Positions 1-11,462 of a DNA stretch of 64,000 nucleotides are shown piece by piece. Source of the stretch: Pseudoalteromonas luteoviolacea (GTDB taxonomy: Bacteria; Pseudomonadota; Gammaproteobacteria; Enterobacterales; Alteromonadaceae). Below the pieces are notes generated by a model. The model had not been told where the DNA came from. It saw only the letters and a program-made list of their open reading frames with translations, and searched no databases. The translations under genes and the position numbers were made by a program. Position 1 is the first letter of the stretch; the number at the start of each line of letters is the position of its first letter. The DNA lies in NCBI RefSeq assembly GCF_000814765.1, contig NZ_JWIC01000001.1, forward strand, positions 1-64,000, given 5' to 3'.

Positions 1-2508
<2,508 letters not shown>

Positions 2509-2624
2509 ACAACGCCAAAGTGGTTTTAAGCTTGTTAGAAGTTAAGAATATAAAGTAGACGATAAGAATTTAATTACGCTTCCAGATTTTAGTAAGGTGT
2601 TGATAAACATCTTGCAGACAGAAT

Positions 2625-2743
2625 TTCCTGGTGAACATAGCATTTTGGAACCACCTGAACCCATGCCGAACTCAGTAGTGAAACGAAATAGCGCCGATGA
2701 TAGTGTGGGGTTTCCCATGTGAAAGTAGGACATTGCCAGGGCC
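2625..2743 (+). rRNA. 5S ribosomal RNA, copy 1
   Basis: This is the first of two tandem 5S genes, about 115 nt after the 23S end. The hallmark CCATGCCGAACTCAG is present. Helix I is formed by CCTGG (2627-2631) pairing with CCAGG (2736-2740). Compared with copy 2 it has CCTGAACCC instead of CCTGATCCC and a different helix I. Ends are estimated from alignment to E. coli 5S. Confidence 0.95.
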
Positions 2744-2782
2744 CAATTTATAAATAAAAAATAATAACTAAAGCAAAGAATT

Positions 2783-2901
2783 TGCTTGGTGAACATAGCA
2801 TTTTGGAACCACCTGATCCCATGCCGAACTCAGTAGTGAAACGAAATAGCGCCGATGATAGTGTGGGGTTTCCCATGTGAAAGTAGGACATCGCCAAGCG
2901 C
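2783..2901 (+). rRNA. 5S ribosomal RNA, copy 2
   Basis: This is the second 5S gene, 39 nt after copy 1 and nearly identical in its body. Helix I is GCTTGG (2784-2789) pairing with CCAAGC (2894-2899), so both strands of the helix differ from copy 1 in a way that keeps pairing. Its loop sequence CCTGATCCC is the more usual form. It is followed directly by the operon terminator. Confidence 0.95.
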
Positions 2902-2911
2902 CAAATAAAAG

Positions 2912-2943
2912 AAAGCCCGATTCGAAAGAATCGGGCTTTTTTG
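2912..2943 (+). terminator. rRNA operon terminator
   Basis: The inverted repeat AAAGCCCGATTC / GAATCGGGCTTT with a 4-nt loop is followed by a T-run. It sits just after the second 5S gene, as expected for a Rho-independent rrn terminator. Confidence 0.92.
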
Positions 2944-2982
2944 CGTTTAAGCCCCCTCAGCAACAGCTAAACTAGTTTATTT

Positions 2983-3140
2983 CACCTTGCGCAAAAAGAG
3001 CGTACTCACTTCGTTCGTAGTCGTTACATTTTGCACGTTAATCACCTTGCGCGAAAAGAATGGCAGCGCTTCGCGCTGTGTCATAAACCTTTCGCACTTT
3101 ACTTGCGTAAAAAGAGCGTACTCACTGCGTTCGATACCAT
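2983..3140. repeat. Three imperfect ~60-bp tandem repeats
   Basis: The gene-free stretch between the rrn terminator and the next gene holds three related units, each opening with CTTGCG (2986, 3046, 3102), followed by an A-rich stretch and an imperfect palindrome. Units 1 and 3 share AAAAAGAGCGTACTCACT; unit 2 replaces this with the hairpin CAGCGC-TTC-GCGCTG. Spacing is 60 then 56 bp. No ORF of note crosses them. They resemble degenerate REP/BIME-type intergenic repeats, but the family is not identified. The remaining ~130 nt up to 3274 is AT-rich and probably holds the promoter of the following operon. Confidence 0.7.
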
Positions 3141-3274
3141 CAATCTTATGTACTAGGTAGTCCAGACGACACCGATATATTAAATATCCCTAGAACTATG
3201 GTGTGTTTAGTCGACACAATATGTGAGACTATTATTGATAATGATGTTGTAATTAATACGATAGTGGGGAAACC

Positions 3275-3964
3275 TTGACTCGATTTAATGAAATTTATGA
3301 TAGAGCATGTGAAAGAAAAGGCGGAGAATCTAATTTACGTCTTTTATTAGCTGAGCCACGTAAAGTAAGTACATTAAGGACACTGTGCGACGATCTGTGG
3401 TTAGAAGAGTTTACTCGAAAAATTTTCCAGTCTGGATTTTATTGGTCTGTGGTTAATGCAAAGTGGGATGGGTTTAGAGAAGTCTTTTGGGATTTTTCTG
3501 TTGATAAACTTCTTTATATGTCTCCTGAAATGTATGAGCAGCGTGCTCAAGATGAACGCATTATTCGTAACTACAAAAAGGTACAGAGCATCGCTATTAA
3601 TTGCCATATGATTTATGAGCTTCAACAAGCGCATGGTTCATTCAGCGAGCTTGTCGCAAACTGGCCAAGTGATGACATTATCAACCTATGGTTACTACTT
3701 AAAAAGCAAGGTAACCGATTAGGCGGTAATACGGGACCATTTGCCTTGCGAGCGCTTGGTAAAGATACTTTCCTATTAACAAAAGATGTAGAAGCCTACC
3801 TAAGAGCAAACGACATTATTGATGGTGGGCTACAATCATTAAAGTCGTTAAAAGCGGCACAGCAACACTTTAACGAGCTTCAAAATCACAGTGGTTTTTC
3901 AATGACGGCGCTTAGTCAGTTAATTGCCTTCAGTGTTGGTGATAACGCAATTCAGAGTACTTAA
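3275..3964 (+). CDS. DNA-3-methyladenine glycosylase I (Tag)-like protein
   Basis: A 229-residue protein resembling Tag-family base-excision glycosylases (helix-hairpin-helix superfamily). The segment around residues 45-115 matches Tag in layout: an F.SGFYWSVV core, W..F...F, then the D.RIIRNY.K..SI..N block corresponding to the Tag DAGIIRHRGKI region. The N-terminal Cys-Gly-Trp and C-terminal His/Cys zinc ligands of E. coli Tag are not apparent, so this is a divergent branch and alkylated-base excision is only inferred. The start is TTG with GGGGA 4-5 nt upstream. It is the first gene of an operon: the SelO gene begins 3 nt after its stop. Confidence 0.72.
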   Translation: MTRFNEIYDRACERKGGESNLRLLLAEPRKVSTLRTLCDDLWLEEFTRKIFQSGFYWSVVNAKWDGFREVFWDFSVDKLLYMSPEMYEQRAQDERIIRNYKKVQSIAINCHMIYELQQAHGSFSELVANWPSDDIINLWLLLKKQGNRLGGNTGPFALRALGKDTFLLTKDVEAYLRANDIIDGGLQSLKSLKAAQQHFNELQNHSGFSMTALSQLIAFSVGDNAIQST

Positions 3965-3967
3965 TTT

Positions 3968-5398
3968 ATGTTTTATTCTAGGTATACACCGATTGGCGAG
4001 CAGTTTGCGGTTCCTGCTGCACCAACTGCTTTTAAAGATGCAGAATTAGTGCTGTTTAATTTATCGTTAAACACTCAGCTTGGCCTAAATTGGGATGCTG
4101 CGACAGCGTGTTTATATTTATCAGGTCAACAGCCTTTGCCAAATACACACAGTGTATGTTTGGCCTATTCAGGGCATCAATTTGGTCAATTTAATCCAAC
4201 TTTGGGGGATGGCAGAGCACATTTAATTGGGTCATTTTTGACGCCTAATGGAGAAGCTATTGATCTTCAGTTAAAAGGCTCTGGGGCGACTGTGTTTTCC
4301 CGAGGTGGTGACGGTTTATGTGCACTGGGTCCTGCTGTGAGAGAGTTTGTAATGAGCCGTGCTTTATCAAGCTTGGGCGTGCCTTCAACAGACTGCCTTG
4401 CTGTATTATCAACGGGTCAAGCGGTATATCGTCAAGGGAGTCTACCCGGTGCCGTCGTTGCTCGAACGGCGCGTAGTCACATTCGAGTTGGTTCTTTTCA
4501 ATACCTTGCTTTACAGCAAGACGAAAAAGCGATGACTCAGCTATTAGAAATGGCAATGAAAGATATGGGCTTGCAGCTAAGAGAGAGCCGTGAAGAAAAT
4601 ATTTTTTCATTCTTTCAATCTGTTTGTGATGCGCAATGTGATTTGATGCTGAAGTGGCTACAGGTTGGTTTCATACATGGTGTGATGAACACGGATAATA
4701 CTTTAATTAATGGTGAAACGATAGACTATGGCCCGTGTGCTATGATGGAGGCTTTTTCATTTAATCGAGTATTTAGTTCTATAGATAGGCAAGGGCGTTA
4801 TGCATTTGGTCAACAGCCCAATATGGCCAGTTGGAACTGTGGCCGTTTGGCTGAATCGTTATTGCTTTTATTTACGGAAGAGCAGCCTGCCATTGAACGA
4901 TTTTCGGGAATTCTGGTGAATTTCTCTGAACGTTTTAATGAGGGTTATCAACAGCTATGGCGTAATAAACTCGGTCTACTTCAAACACACAGTGACGATC
5001 AAGCATTAGTCACTGAGTTGCTCGAACTAATGACTCAGCATGAGCTGGATTATACAAATACGTTTGCCTCTTTAACTGCGCTGAAATTGCATAAGCTACA
5101 GGAACAGTTTCCAGTAGCGGCTGTACTAAAGCCATGGCTTGTTAAGTGGCAAGCAATGACAGAGCAATACGATGATGATCAGGTTGCAGCGATGATGACA
5201 CGTTTTAATCCTGCAATTATTCCTCGCAATGACTTAGTTGAAGAAGTTATTAACGACTATTATCAACAAGGTAAAAGTACGCTTCTCGACACCTGGATAG
5301 AAGCACTAAGCACCCCATATCAGTATGTGGATTATCCTGAAAAATGGTTGAAGTCACAGTCTGATCCTAATCGCTATCAAACTTTTTGTGGTACTTAA
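3968..5398 (+). CDS. selO: Protein adenylyltransferase SelO (YdiU/UPF0061)
   Basis: SelO is a pseudokinase-fold enzyme that transfers AMP from ATP to Ser/Thr/Tyr of target proteins and is linked to oxidative stress control. The 476 residues match E. coli YdiU (478) in length. Visible family motifs are YSGHQFGQF near 67-75, LGDGRAHLIG near 79-88, QLKGSG with the presumed ATP-orienting Lys103, SRGGDG near 111, and the metal-binding pair MNTDN (Asp243) and DYGP (Asp253). QPNMASWN follows further on. The gene is sandwiched without gaps between the Tag-like gene and an ABC exporter whose ATG abuts its stop codon, implying one transcript. Confidence 0.95.
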   Translation: MFYSRYTPIGEQFAVPAAPTAFKDAELVLFNLSLNTQLGLNWDAATACLYLSGQQPLPNTHSVCLAYSGHQFGQFNPTLGDGRAHLIGSFLTPNGEAIDLQLKGSGATVFSRGGDGLCALGPAVREFVMSRALSSLGVPSTDCLAVLSTGQAVYRQGSLPGAVVARTARSHIRVGSFQYLALQQDEKAMTQLLEMAMKDMGLQLRESREENIFSFFQSVCDAQCDLMLKWLQVGFIHGVMNTDNTLINGETIDYGPCAMMEAFSFNRVFSSIDRQGRYAFGQQPNMASWNCGRLAESLLLLFTEEQPAIERFSGILVNFSERFNEGYQQLWRNKLGLLQTHSDDQALVTELLELMTQHELDYTNTFASLTALKLHKLQEQFPVAAVLKPWLVKWQAMTEQYDDDQVAAMMTRFNPAIIPRNDLVEEVINDYYQQGKSTLLDTWIEALSTPYQYVDYPEKWLKSQSDPNRYQTFCGT

Positions 5399-7201
5399 AT
5401 GCAAAACACCGAGATGACAGGGCCATTGACGTGGAAAGAAATTCAGAGACAAGTGCTAAAGCATAAAAAGCCACTTGTCTACGCACATATTATTGCACTC
5501 CTAGCTGCGCTGGTTAGCGTGCCAATACCTTTGATGATGCCACTTCTTGTAGATGAAGTATTGCTGGCAAAACCGGGTGTTGCAGTAGAGTTTATGAATG
5601 GGCTGTTACCTGATAATTGGAATGGTCCAACAGGGTATATATTAGCGATTCTCGTTGCCGTTATGCTGATGCGTATTGGCGCTTTATTACTTGGTGTGGC
5701 ACAGTCTCGACAATTCACGATTATAGGTAAAGATGTTTCTTTAAATATTCGTCAACGCTTACTTGGGCACTTATCTCAAGTGCGGCTAAAAGAGTTTGAA
5801 ACACAAGGGGGGGCAGCGATCAGTTCTCGATGTGTAACTGATATCGAGACGTTAGACAGTTTTATTAGTCAAACGATGTCTCGCTTTCTGATCGGCTTAC
5901 TGACGATCATTGGCACCGCGATCGTGTTGTTGTGGATCGACTTTACACTAGGGCTAATCATTTTAACCTTGAACCCTGCTGTCATTTATTTCTCTAGGCA
6001 ATTTGGCAAGCAAGTTAAGCATCTGACTAAAGAAAAAAACAATGCCTTTGAGGCATTTCAAACGGCACTGGTTGAGACATTGGATGCCATTGCACAACTT
6101 AAAGCCATGCGCCGTGAACATGGCTATTTTGACAATGTGCTGAACGCGGCAAAAGACTTGAGGTATCACTCTGTGCAGTCCCAGTGGAAAACAGATGCGG
6201 TTAATCGCTTAAGCTTTACAGTCTTTTTGCTTGGTTTTGAGGTTTTTAGAGCCATTGCGATGTTAATGGTGGTGTTTTCTGGTTTATCTGTTGGACAAAT
6301 CTTTGCTGTATTTGGCTACCTCTGGTTCATGATGGGACCGGTTCAAGAAATCCTCAGTATTCAATACTCATATTATAGCGCTTCAGCAGCATTACAAAGA
6401 CTTAACCAAGTGTTGGACTTTGAAACGGAAACATCCCATGTTGGTACGACAAAAAGTGCTGCAGAGGCATTCAATGCAGACAAGATTGGTATCGAGTTCA
6501 ATCATGTGAGCTTTGAATACAATGAAGGCCAACCTATTTTGCATGATGTCAGTATGCATATTCCAGCGGGGAAAAAAGTCGCGTTGGTTGCTGTGTCGGG
6601 GGGAGGAAAGTCAACGTTAGTTCAACTGTTACTTGGCCTTTATGAAAAGTCTGCGGGAGAGATACTCATTAACGGCATAGCTGCCGAAAAGATTGGTTAT
6701 GACCTAATAAGAGAGCACGCTGTTACTGTTTTACAGCAGCCTATCTTATTTAACTCTTCCATTCGGGAAAATTTAAGTTTAGGCAAGCCATGTACCGATG
6801 AGCAGTTATGGCACGCGCTAGAAATTGCGGAATTGGCAGACAATGTAAGAAATATGGATGGGCAGCTTGATGCAATTGTTGGTCGTAATGGCGTAAAACT
6901 GTCTGGTGGCCAAAAGCAACGACTGGCGATTGCTCGTATGGTTGCGGCAGATCCGAAGGTGGTGATATTAGATGAGGCTACCTCGGCGCTGGATGTTGAA
7001 ACAGAGGCACGTATTCATAAAAATTTAAATCAATTTTTAAGTGGACGTACTACTTTGATCATTGCACACAGGCTGAGCGCGATTCGCCAAGCGGATATTA
7101 TTTACGTATTAGACGATGGATGTGTTACTCAATCAGGCGATCATCGTACCTTGTTAGAAGAAGATGGCTTATATCAAGTTTTATTCGGACATCAAGGCTA
7201 G
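5399..7201 (+). CDS. ABC exporter, fused membrane and ATPase domains
   Basis: A 600-residue half-transporter of the MsbA/LmrA-like class: six predicted membrane segments in residues ~25-330 and an ATPase domain from ~355. No C39 peptidase domain precedes the membrane part. The signature LSGGQKQRLAIAR, Walker B VVILDEATSALD and H-loop IIAHRLS are intact. Walker A reads AVSGGGKST (residues 398-406): the first glycine of GxxxxGK is Ala398, an unusual change, while Lys404 and Ser405 are kept. The start codon directly abuts the selO stop (TAAATG), so translation is probably coupled. The substrate cannot be told from sequence. Confidence 0.9.
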   Translation: MQNTEMTGPLTWKEIQRQVLKHKKPLVYAHIIALLAALVSVPIPLMMPLLVDEVLLAKPGVAVEFMNGLLPDNWNGPTGYILAILVAVMLMRIGALLLGVAQSRQFTIIGKDVSLNIRQRLLGHLSQVRLKEFETQGGAAISSRCVTDIETLDSFISQTMSRFLIGLLTIIGTAIVLLWIDFTLGLIILTLNPAVIYFSRQFGKQVKHLTKEKNNAFEAFQTALVETLDAIAQLKAMRREHGYFDNVLNAAKDLRYHSVQSQWKTDAVNRLSFTVFLLGFEVFRAIAMLMVVFSGLSVGQIFAVFGYLWFMMGPVQEILSIQYSYYSASAALQRLNQVLDFETETSHVGTTKSAAEAFNADKIGIEFNHVSFEYNEGQPILHDVSMHIPAGKKVALVAVSGGGKSTLVQLLLGLYEKSAGEILINGIAAEKIGYDLIREHAVTVLQQPILFNSSIRENLSLGKPCTDEQLWHALEIAELADNVRNMDGQLDAIVGRNGVKLSGGQKQRLAIARMVAADPKVVILDEATSALDVETEARIHKNLNQFLSGRTTLIIAHRLSAIRQADIIYVLDDGCVTQSGDHRTLLEEDGLYQVLFGHQG

Positions 7202-7318
7202 GTTCAGCTTTAATTCTTAACTAAAAATACTTATTTTGTGTTAAGTAATTATTAAGACATCGACTACTATTATCTTGCTATCAAAATAAATAAGTCTGGA
7301 TTTTAGAGGGAAAAAACG

Positions 7319-8377
7319 ATGAAACTTAAAATGCTAAGCGTAATTGTAGCAATGACTGCGGCTACTTCTTTACATGCGAAAGAAGTAGAAGAAGGTGTTT
7401 ACCTTGGTGTCTTTGGTGATTACTACAATGCTGATTGGGAAAACATCAGAGGTGTTGGTAATGGCGGTGTAGGTATTGATGACTCCACAGGATGGGGCGC
7501 TGAACTAGGCTATCGCTTTAACAAATATTGGAGTGCGCGTATCGAGTATGCGGATATGGATTTCGATTTGGAAGGGGCAGGCACTGGCTCTCAAGATGGT
7601 GACCGTTTAGGTATTGATGGTCTGTATCATTTCAATGGCGGTCCGTTTTATGCCTTGGCAGGTCTTAAGTCGATAGACATATTTGATAGCAATTTGTTTG
7701 CCAATGCGGGTGTTGGTTATCGCCATCACTTTACTGATAATTTTGCTGCTAACTTTGAGACTGCGATTTATCAAGGCTTAGAGCGCGGTTATACCGATGT
7801 CGGTGCAAAGCTGGGTATTAACTATATGTTTGGTGCTTCACAGAGCCGCCCTGCAAAAGTAGAACCTGCACCTCAGCCTGCGCCTCAACCTGCGGTCACT
7901 GAACAACCAAAAGACAGTGATGGCGATGGCGTGTTAGATAAAAAGGACCGCTGTGCAAATACACCAATGAGTGATGCGGTAGATGCTGCTGGGTGTAGCT
8001 TATATGAAAATAAAGAAGTCACTGTTAGTCTACTGGTGCGTTTCCCGAATAACAACTCACAAGTATCTCAGCAGTATTTAGATGACATAAACGCGGTTGT
8101 TGAGTTCTTGCGTGCGCATCCAGAAACCACGGTAGTGCTTGAAGGTCATACTTCAAGTTTGGGTAAGGCAGATTACAATATGTGGTTATCTAAAAAGCGC
8201 GCAGATGCGGTTGCTGCACAATTAGTTGAAAAAGGGATCGCTCAATCACGTATTTCAACCATTGGGTACGGTGAAGAACGTTTAATGGATAGCCGAGATA
8301 CACAAGAAGCACACACTGCGAATCGCCGTGTAGAAGCGAAAGTGATATCTGTAGAGAGGGTAAAAGTGAAAAGATAG
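7319..8377 (+). CDS. OmpA-family outer membrane protein
   Basis: A 352-residue protein anchoring the outer membrane to peptidoglycan. There is a signal peptide (cleavage likely after SLHA, about residue 20), an N-terminal beta-barrel of ~165 residues, a Pro/Ala/Gln hinge (PAPQPAPQPA near 183), a thrombospondin-type-3-like calcium motif DSDGDGVLDKKD near 199, and a C-terminal OmpA domain with the peptidoglycan-binding pattern LSKKRADAV and a final NRRVE. AGAGGGA precedes the ATG at normal distance. It is monocistronic; a weak inverted repeat GGCTGGA/TCCAGCC at 8388-8414 follows the stop. Confidence 0.92.
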   Translation: MKLKMLSVIVAMTAATSLHAKEVEEGVYLGVFGDYYNADWENIRGVGNGGVGIDDSTGWGAELGYRFNKYWSARIEYADMDFDLEGAGTGSQDGDRLGIDGLYHFNGGPFYALAGLKSIDIFDSNLFANAGVGYRHHFTDNFAANFETAIYQGLERGYTDVGAKLGINYMFGASQSRPAKVEPAPQPAPQPAVTEQPKDSDGDGVLDKKDRCANTPMSDAVDAAGCSLYENKEVTVSLLVRFPNNNSQVSQQYLDDINAVVEFLRAHPETTVVLEGHTSSLGKADYNMWLSKKRADAVAAQLVEKGIAQSRISTIGYGEERLMDSRDTQEAHTANRRVEAKVISVERVKVKR

Positions 8378-8628
8378 CGTCTTTTTGGGCTGGATAACCC
8401 CTTGTTGTCCAGCCATAATTTAAACTTAACAATCGTCACTCATCTACCCGCACCAGCCTCTTTTTAATATTCACAAAATAAATAATCGATATCTTTTGTG
8501 TCCACAACTTGTAATACTTTCATCTTAGTGGCAAGTTTTTATAATCAAATGGTTAGATTAAAAGATAAGCAGTTATAAACAAACCAACTAAAATGCTTAT
8601 TAAAACACGTCACCAAGAGGATATTACC

Positions 8629-11226
8629 GTGCTTCATGAATATCGAAACCATATCGAAGAGCGCGCGGCAAAAGGGATCGTTCCTAAGCCGTTAGATGCA
8701 CAGCAAACAGCCGATTTAATTGATTTAATAAAATCTCCCCCCGCAGGAGAAGAGGCATTTATTTTAGACTTATTGGTGAATCGTGTCCCGCCGGGCGTAG
8801 ATGATGCTGCCTATATTAAAGCTGGTTTTTTAGCTGCGGTAGCGAAAGAAGAAGTGTCATCACCGCTCATTTCAAAAGCCTATGCGGTTGAGTTATTAGG
8901 CACCATGTTAGGGGGGTACAATATTGCGCCTATGGTGGAGCTGTTAGATAAGCCAGAACTTGCCCCCATCGCGGTTAAAGGGTTATCCAACACATTACTC
9001 ATGTTTGATGCGTTTTATGATGTAGAAGAAAAGGCCAAAGGCGGCAATGAATTTGCGCAACAGGTGCTCGAATCATGGGCCAATGCTGACTGGTTTACAC
9101 GAAAACCGGCAGTGCCCAAAAAAATTTCTGTTACTGTTTTTAAAGTCAGTGGGGAGACCAATACCGATGATTTGTCGCCGGCGCCAGACGCTTGGTCTCG
9201 CCCGGATATTCCACTGCATGCGCTTGCGATGTTAAAGTTGGATCGAGACGGGATATCACCGGATAAAAGCGGTGAAATAGGCCCTGTATCTCAATTAGAG
9301 TCACTGAAAAATGAAGGGCTGCCTCTGGCATATGTTGGGGATGTGGTAGGTACAGGGTCGTCAAGAAAATCTGCCACCAACTCAGTGTTGTGGTTTATGG
9401 GTGAGGACATTCCTTATGTGCCGAATAAACGGGTCGGCGGTGTTTGCTTAGGGGGGAAAATTGCGCCTATTTTCTTTAATACCATGGAAGACTCTGGTGC
9501 GCTTCCTATTGAGTTGCCAGTTGAAAAGCTCAACATGGGCGATCAAATTGATATTTATCCCTATCAGGGGGTGGTTAAACGCTTTGGCACGGATGAGGTA
9601 CTGTCACAGTTTACCTTGAAATCAGCAGTAATCTTAGATGAAGTTCGCGCGGGAGGTCGTATTCCCCTGATCATTGGCAGGGGCTTAACAGACAAAGCCC
9701 GTGCGTCGCTTGGTTTAGAAGCAGAAACCATTTTCAAAAAGCCAGCGCAAGCGAACGACACAAGCAAAGGGTATACGCTGGCACAGAAAGTGGTGGGTAA
9801 AGCGTGTGGAGTTGTCGGGGTTAGGCCGGGACAATACTGTGAACCGATGATGACCACAGTTGGCTCGCAGGATACCACAGGACCGATGACACGGGATGAA
9901 TTGAAAGATCTTGCTTGTTTGGGCTTTTCAGCGGATTTAACTATGCAGTCTTTTTGCCATACCTCTGCTTATCCAAAGCCCATAGACGTTAATACGCACC
10001 ATACTTTACCGGATTTTATGATGAATCGTGGCGGGGTGTCATTACGCCCAGGAGATGGTGTCATCCATTCTTGGATCAACCGTATGCTTTTGCCTGACAC
10101 TGTGGGTACTGGTGGCGATTCACATACTCGCTTCCCATTGGGGATTTCTTTTCCTGCAGGCTCCGGGGCGGTCGCCTTTGCTGCTGCGACAGGTGTCATG
10201 CCACTGGATATGCCTGAGTCTGTTCTAGTGCGTTTTAAAGGGGAGATGCAAGAAGGGATCACATTACGCGATCTGGTGCATGCGATACCTTATTATGCAA
10301 TTAAACAAGGGTTATTGACGGTTGAAAAAAAAGGCAAAGTCAATGCGTTTTCTGGTCGCATTCTTGAAATCGAAGGTGTGGAACACTTAACGGTTGAACA
10401 GGCGTTTGAGCTGTCGGATGCGTCTGCTGAGCGCTCTGCAGCTGGGTGCACTGTGAAGCTGTCACAGAGATCAGTTGAAGAATACTTGCGCTCAAATATT
10501 GTGATGTTGAAGTGGATGATTTCTGAGGGCTATGGTGATGTTCGAACCATAGAGCGCCGGATCTTAAAAATGCAGGGATGGTTAGAAAGCCCACATTTAA
10601 TGGAGGCTGACCAGGATGCTGAGTATGCACACGTGCTCGAAATCAATCTAAATGATATTAAAGAGCCCATTTTATGCGCGCCGAATGATCCTGATGATGC
10701 ACGGCTATTATCGACGGTGCAAAATGAAAAGATCAACGAAGTGTTTATAGGCTCTTGCATGACCAATATAGGTCATTTCCGTGCAGCAGGTAAGTTGTTA
10801 GACAGCTTCAGTGGACAGATCCCTACTCGGATGTGGATAGCCCCGCCAACCAAGATGGACAGAGATCAGCTAACCGATGAGGGGTATTATGGGATTTATG
10901 GTCGAGTAGGTGCGCGCATAGAAACGCCGGGCTGCTCTTTGTGTATGGGTAATCAGGCGAGAGTGGCAGACAAAGCCACAGTGGTATCTACTTCTACACG
11001 TAATTTTCCAAATCGTCTAGGCACGGGGGCCAATGTTTTTTTAGCGTCTGCTGAGTTGGCTGCGGTTGCGGCTATTATCGGCAGACTTCCTACGCCTGAT
11101 GAGTACCAAACTTATGCGGCAAAAGTGAATGCCACGGCTGCGGATACCTATCGCTATTTGAATTTCCATAAAATGTCGCATTACACCAAAAAAGCGGACA
11201 GTGTGATCATTCAGCAAGCAATCTAA
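8629..11226 (+). CDS. acnB: Aconitate hydratase B
   Basis: AcnB is the main TCA-cycle aconitase, interconverting citrate and isocitrate with a [4Fe-4S] cluster. I choose the GTG at 8629 (AAGAGG 8 nt upstream) over the in-frame ATG at 8593: it gives 865 residues, exactly the E. coli length, and places the cluster cysteines at 710 (GSCMTNIGH), 769 and 772 (GCSLCMGNQ), the same numbers as in E. coli. The N-terminal HEAT-like domain (1-~160) and the swivelling domain containing TNTDDLSPAPDAWSRPDIPLH are conserved. It is a single-gene unit closed by a terminator. Confidence 0.97.
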   Translation: MLHEYRNHIEERAAKGIVPKPLDAQQTADLIDLIKSPPAGEEAFILDLLVNRVPPGVDDAAYIKAGFLAAVAKEEVSSPLISKAYAVELLGTMLGGYNIAPMVELLDKPELAPIAVKGLSNTLLMFDAFYDVEEKAKGGNEFAQQVLESWANADWFTRKPAVPKKISVTVFKVSGETNTDDLSPAPDAWSRPDIPLHALAMLKLDRDGISPDKSGEIGPVSQLESLKNEGLPLAYVGDVVGTGSSRKSATNSVLWFMGEDIPYVPNKRVGGVCLGGKIAPIFFNTMEDSGALPIELPVEKLNMGDQIDIYPYQGVVKRFGTDEVLSQFTLKSAVILDEVRAGGRIPLIIGRGLTDKARASLGLEAETIFKKPAQANDTSKGYTLAQKVVGKACGVVGVRPGQYCEPMMTTVGSQDTTGPMTRDELKDLACLGFSADLTMQSFCHTSAYPKPIDVNTHHTLPDFMMNRGGVSLRPGDGVIHSWINRMLLPDTVGTGGDSHTRFPLGISFPAGSGAVAFAAATGVMPLDMPESVLVRFKGEMQEGITLRDLVHAIPYYAIKQGLLTVEKKGKVNAFSGRILEIEGVEHLTVEQAFELSDASAERSAAGCTVKLSQRSVEEYLRSNIVMLKWMISEGYGDVRTIERRILKMQGWLESPHLMEADQDAEYAHVLEINLNDIKEPILCAPNDPDDARLLSTVQNEKINEVFIGSCMTNIGHFRAAGKLLDSFSGQIPTRMWIAPPTKMDRDQLTDEGYYGIYGRVGARIETPGCSLCMGNQARVADKATVVSTSTRNFPNRLGTGANVFLASAELAAVAAIIGRLPTPDEYQTYAAKVNATAADTYRYLNFHKMSHYTKKADSVIIQQAI

Positions 11227-11237
11227 TTCCTTAAAAA

Positions 11238-11262
11238 GGCTCGTGATTTACGAGCTTTCTTA
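11238..11262 (+). terminator. acnB terminator
   Basis: The inverted repeat GCTCGT-GATTT-ACGAGC is followed by TTTCTT, about 12 nt after the acnB stop. Confidence 0.75.
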
Positions 11263-11462
11263 GCTTGTTTTAGATGTTTCAGCACATCTTGTTTTTACGG
11301 TAAAACCCTGTCTATGTCCTTGACTATAAAGACGTCTGTACTAATGTTTATATCATTCATTGATGTGAGCCATCAGTTTAAACACGTCTCTATCGGCCTG
11401 TAAGCAAGGGGTTGTAATGTTGTGCCTTGTGATACAAGACAATAACATTATCGGGGAAAGCC

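Noticed and set aside
2542..2963. Two similar 71-84-residue minus-strand ORFs sharing a long segment
   Set aside because: The shared segment is just the antisense of the duplicated 5S rRNA genes.
8593..8628. N-terminal 12-residue extension of AcnB
   Set aside because: The GTG at 8629 has the better ribosome site and restores E. coli length and cysteine numbering exactly.
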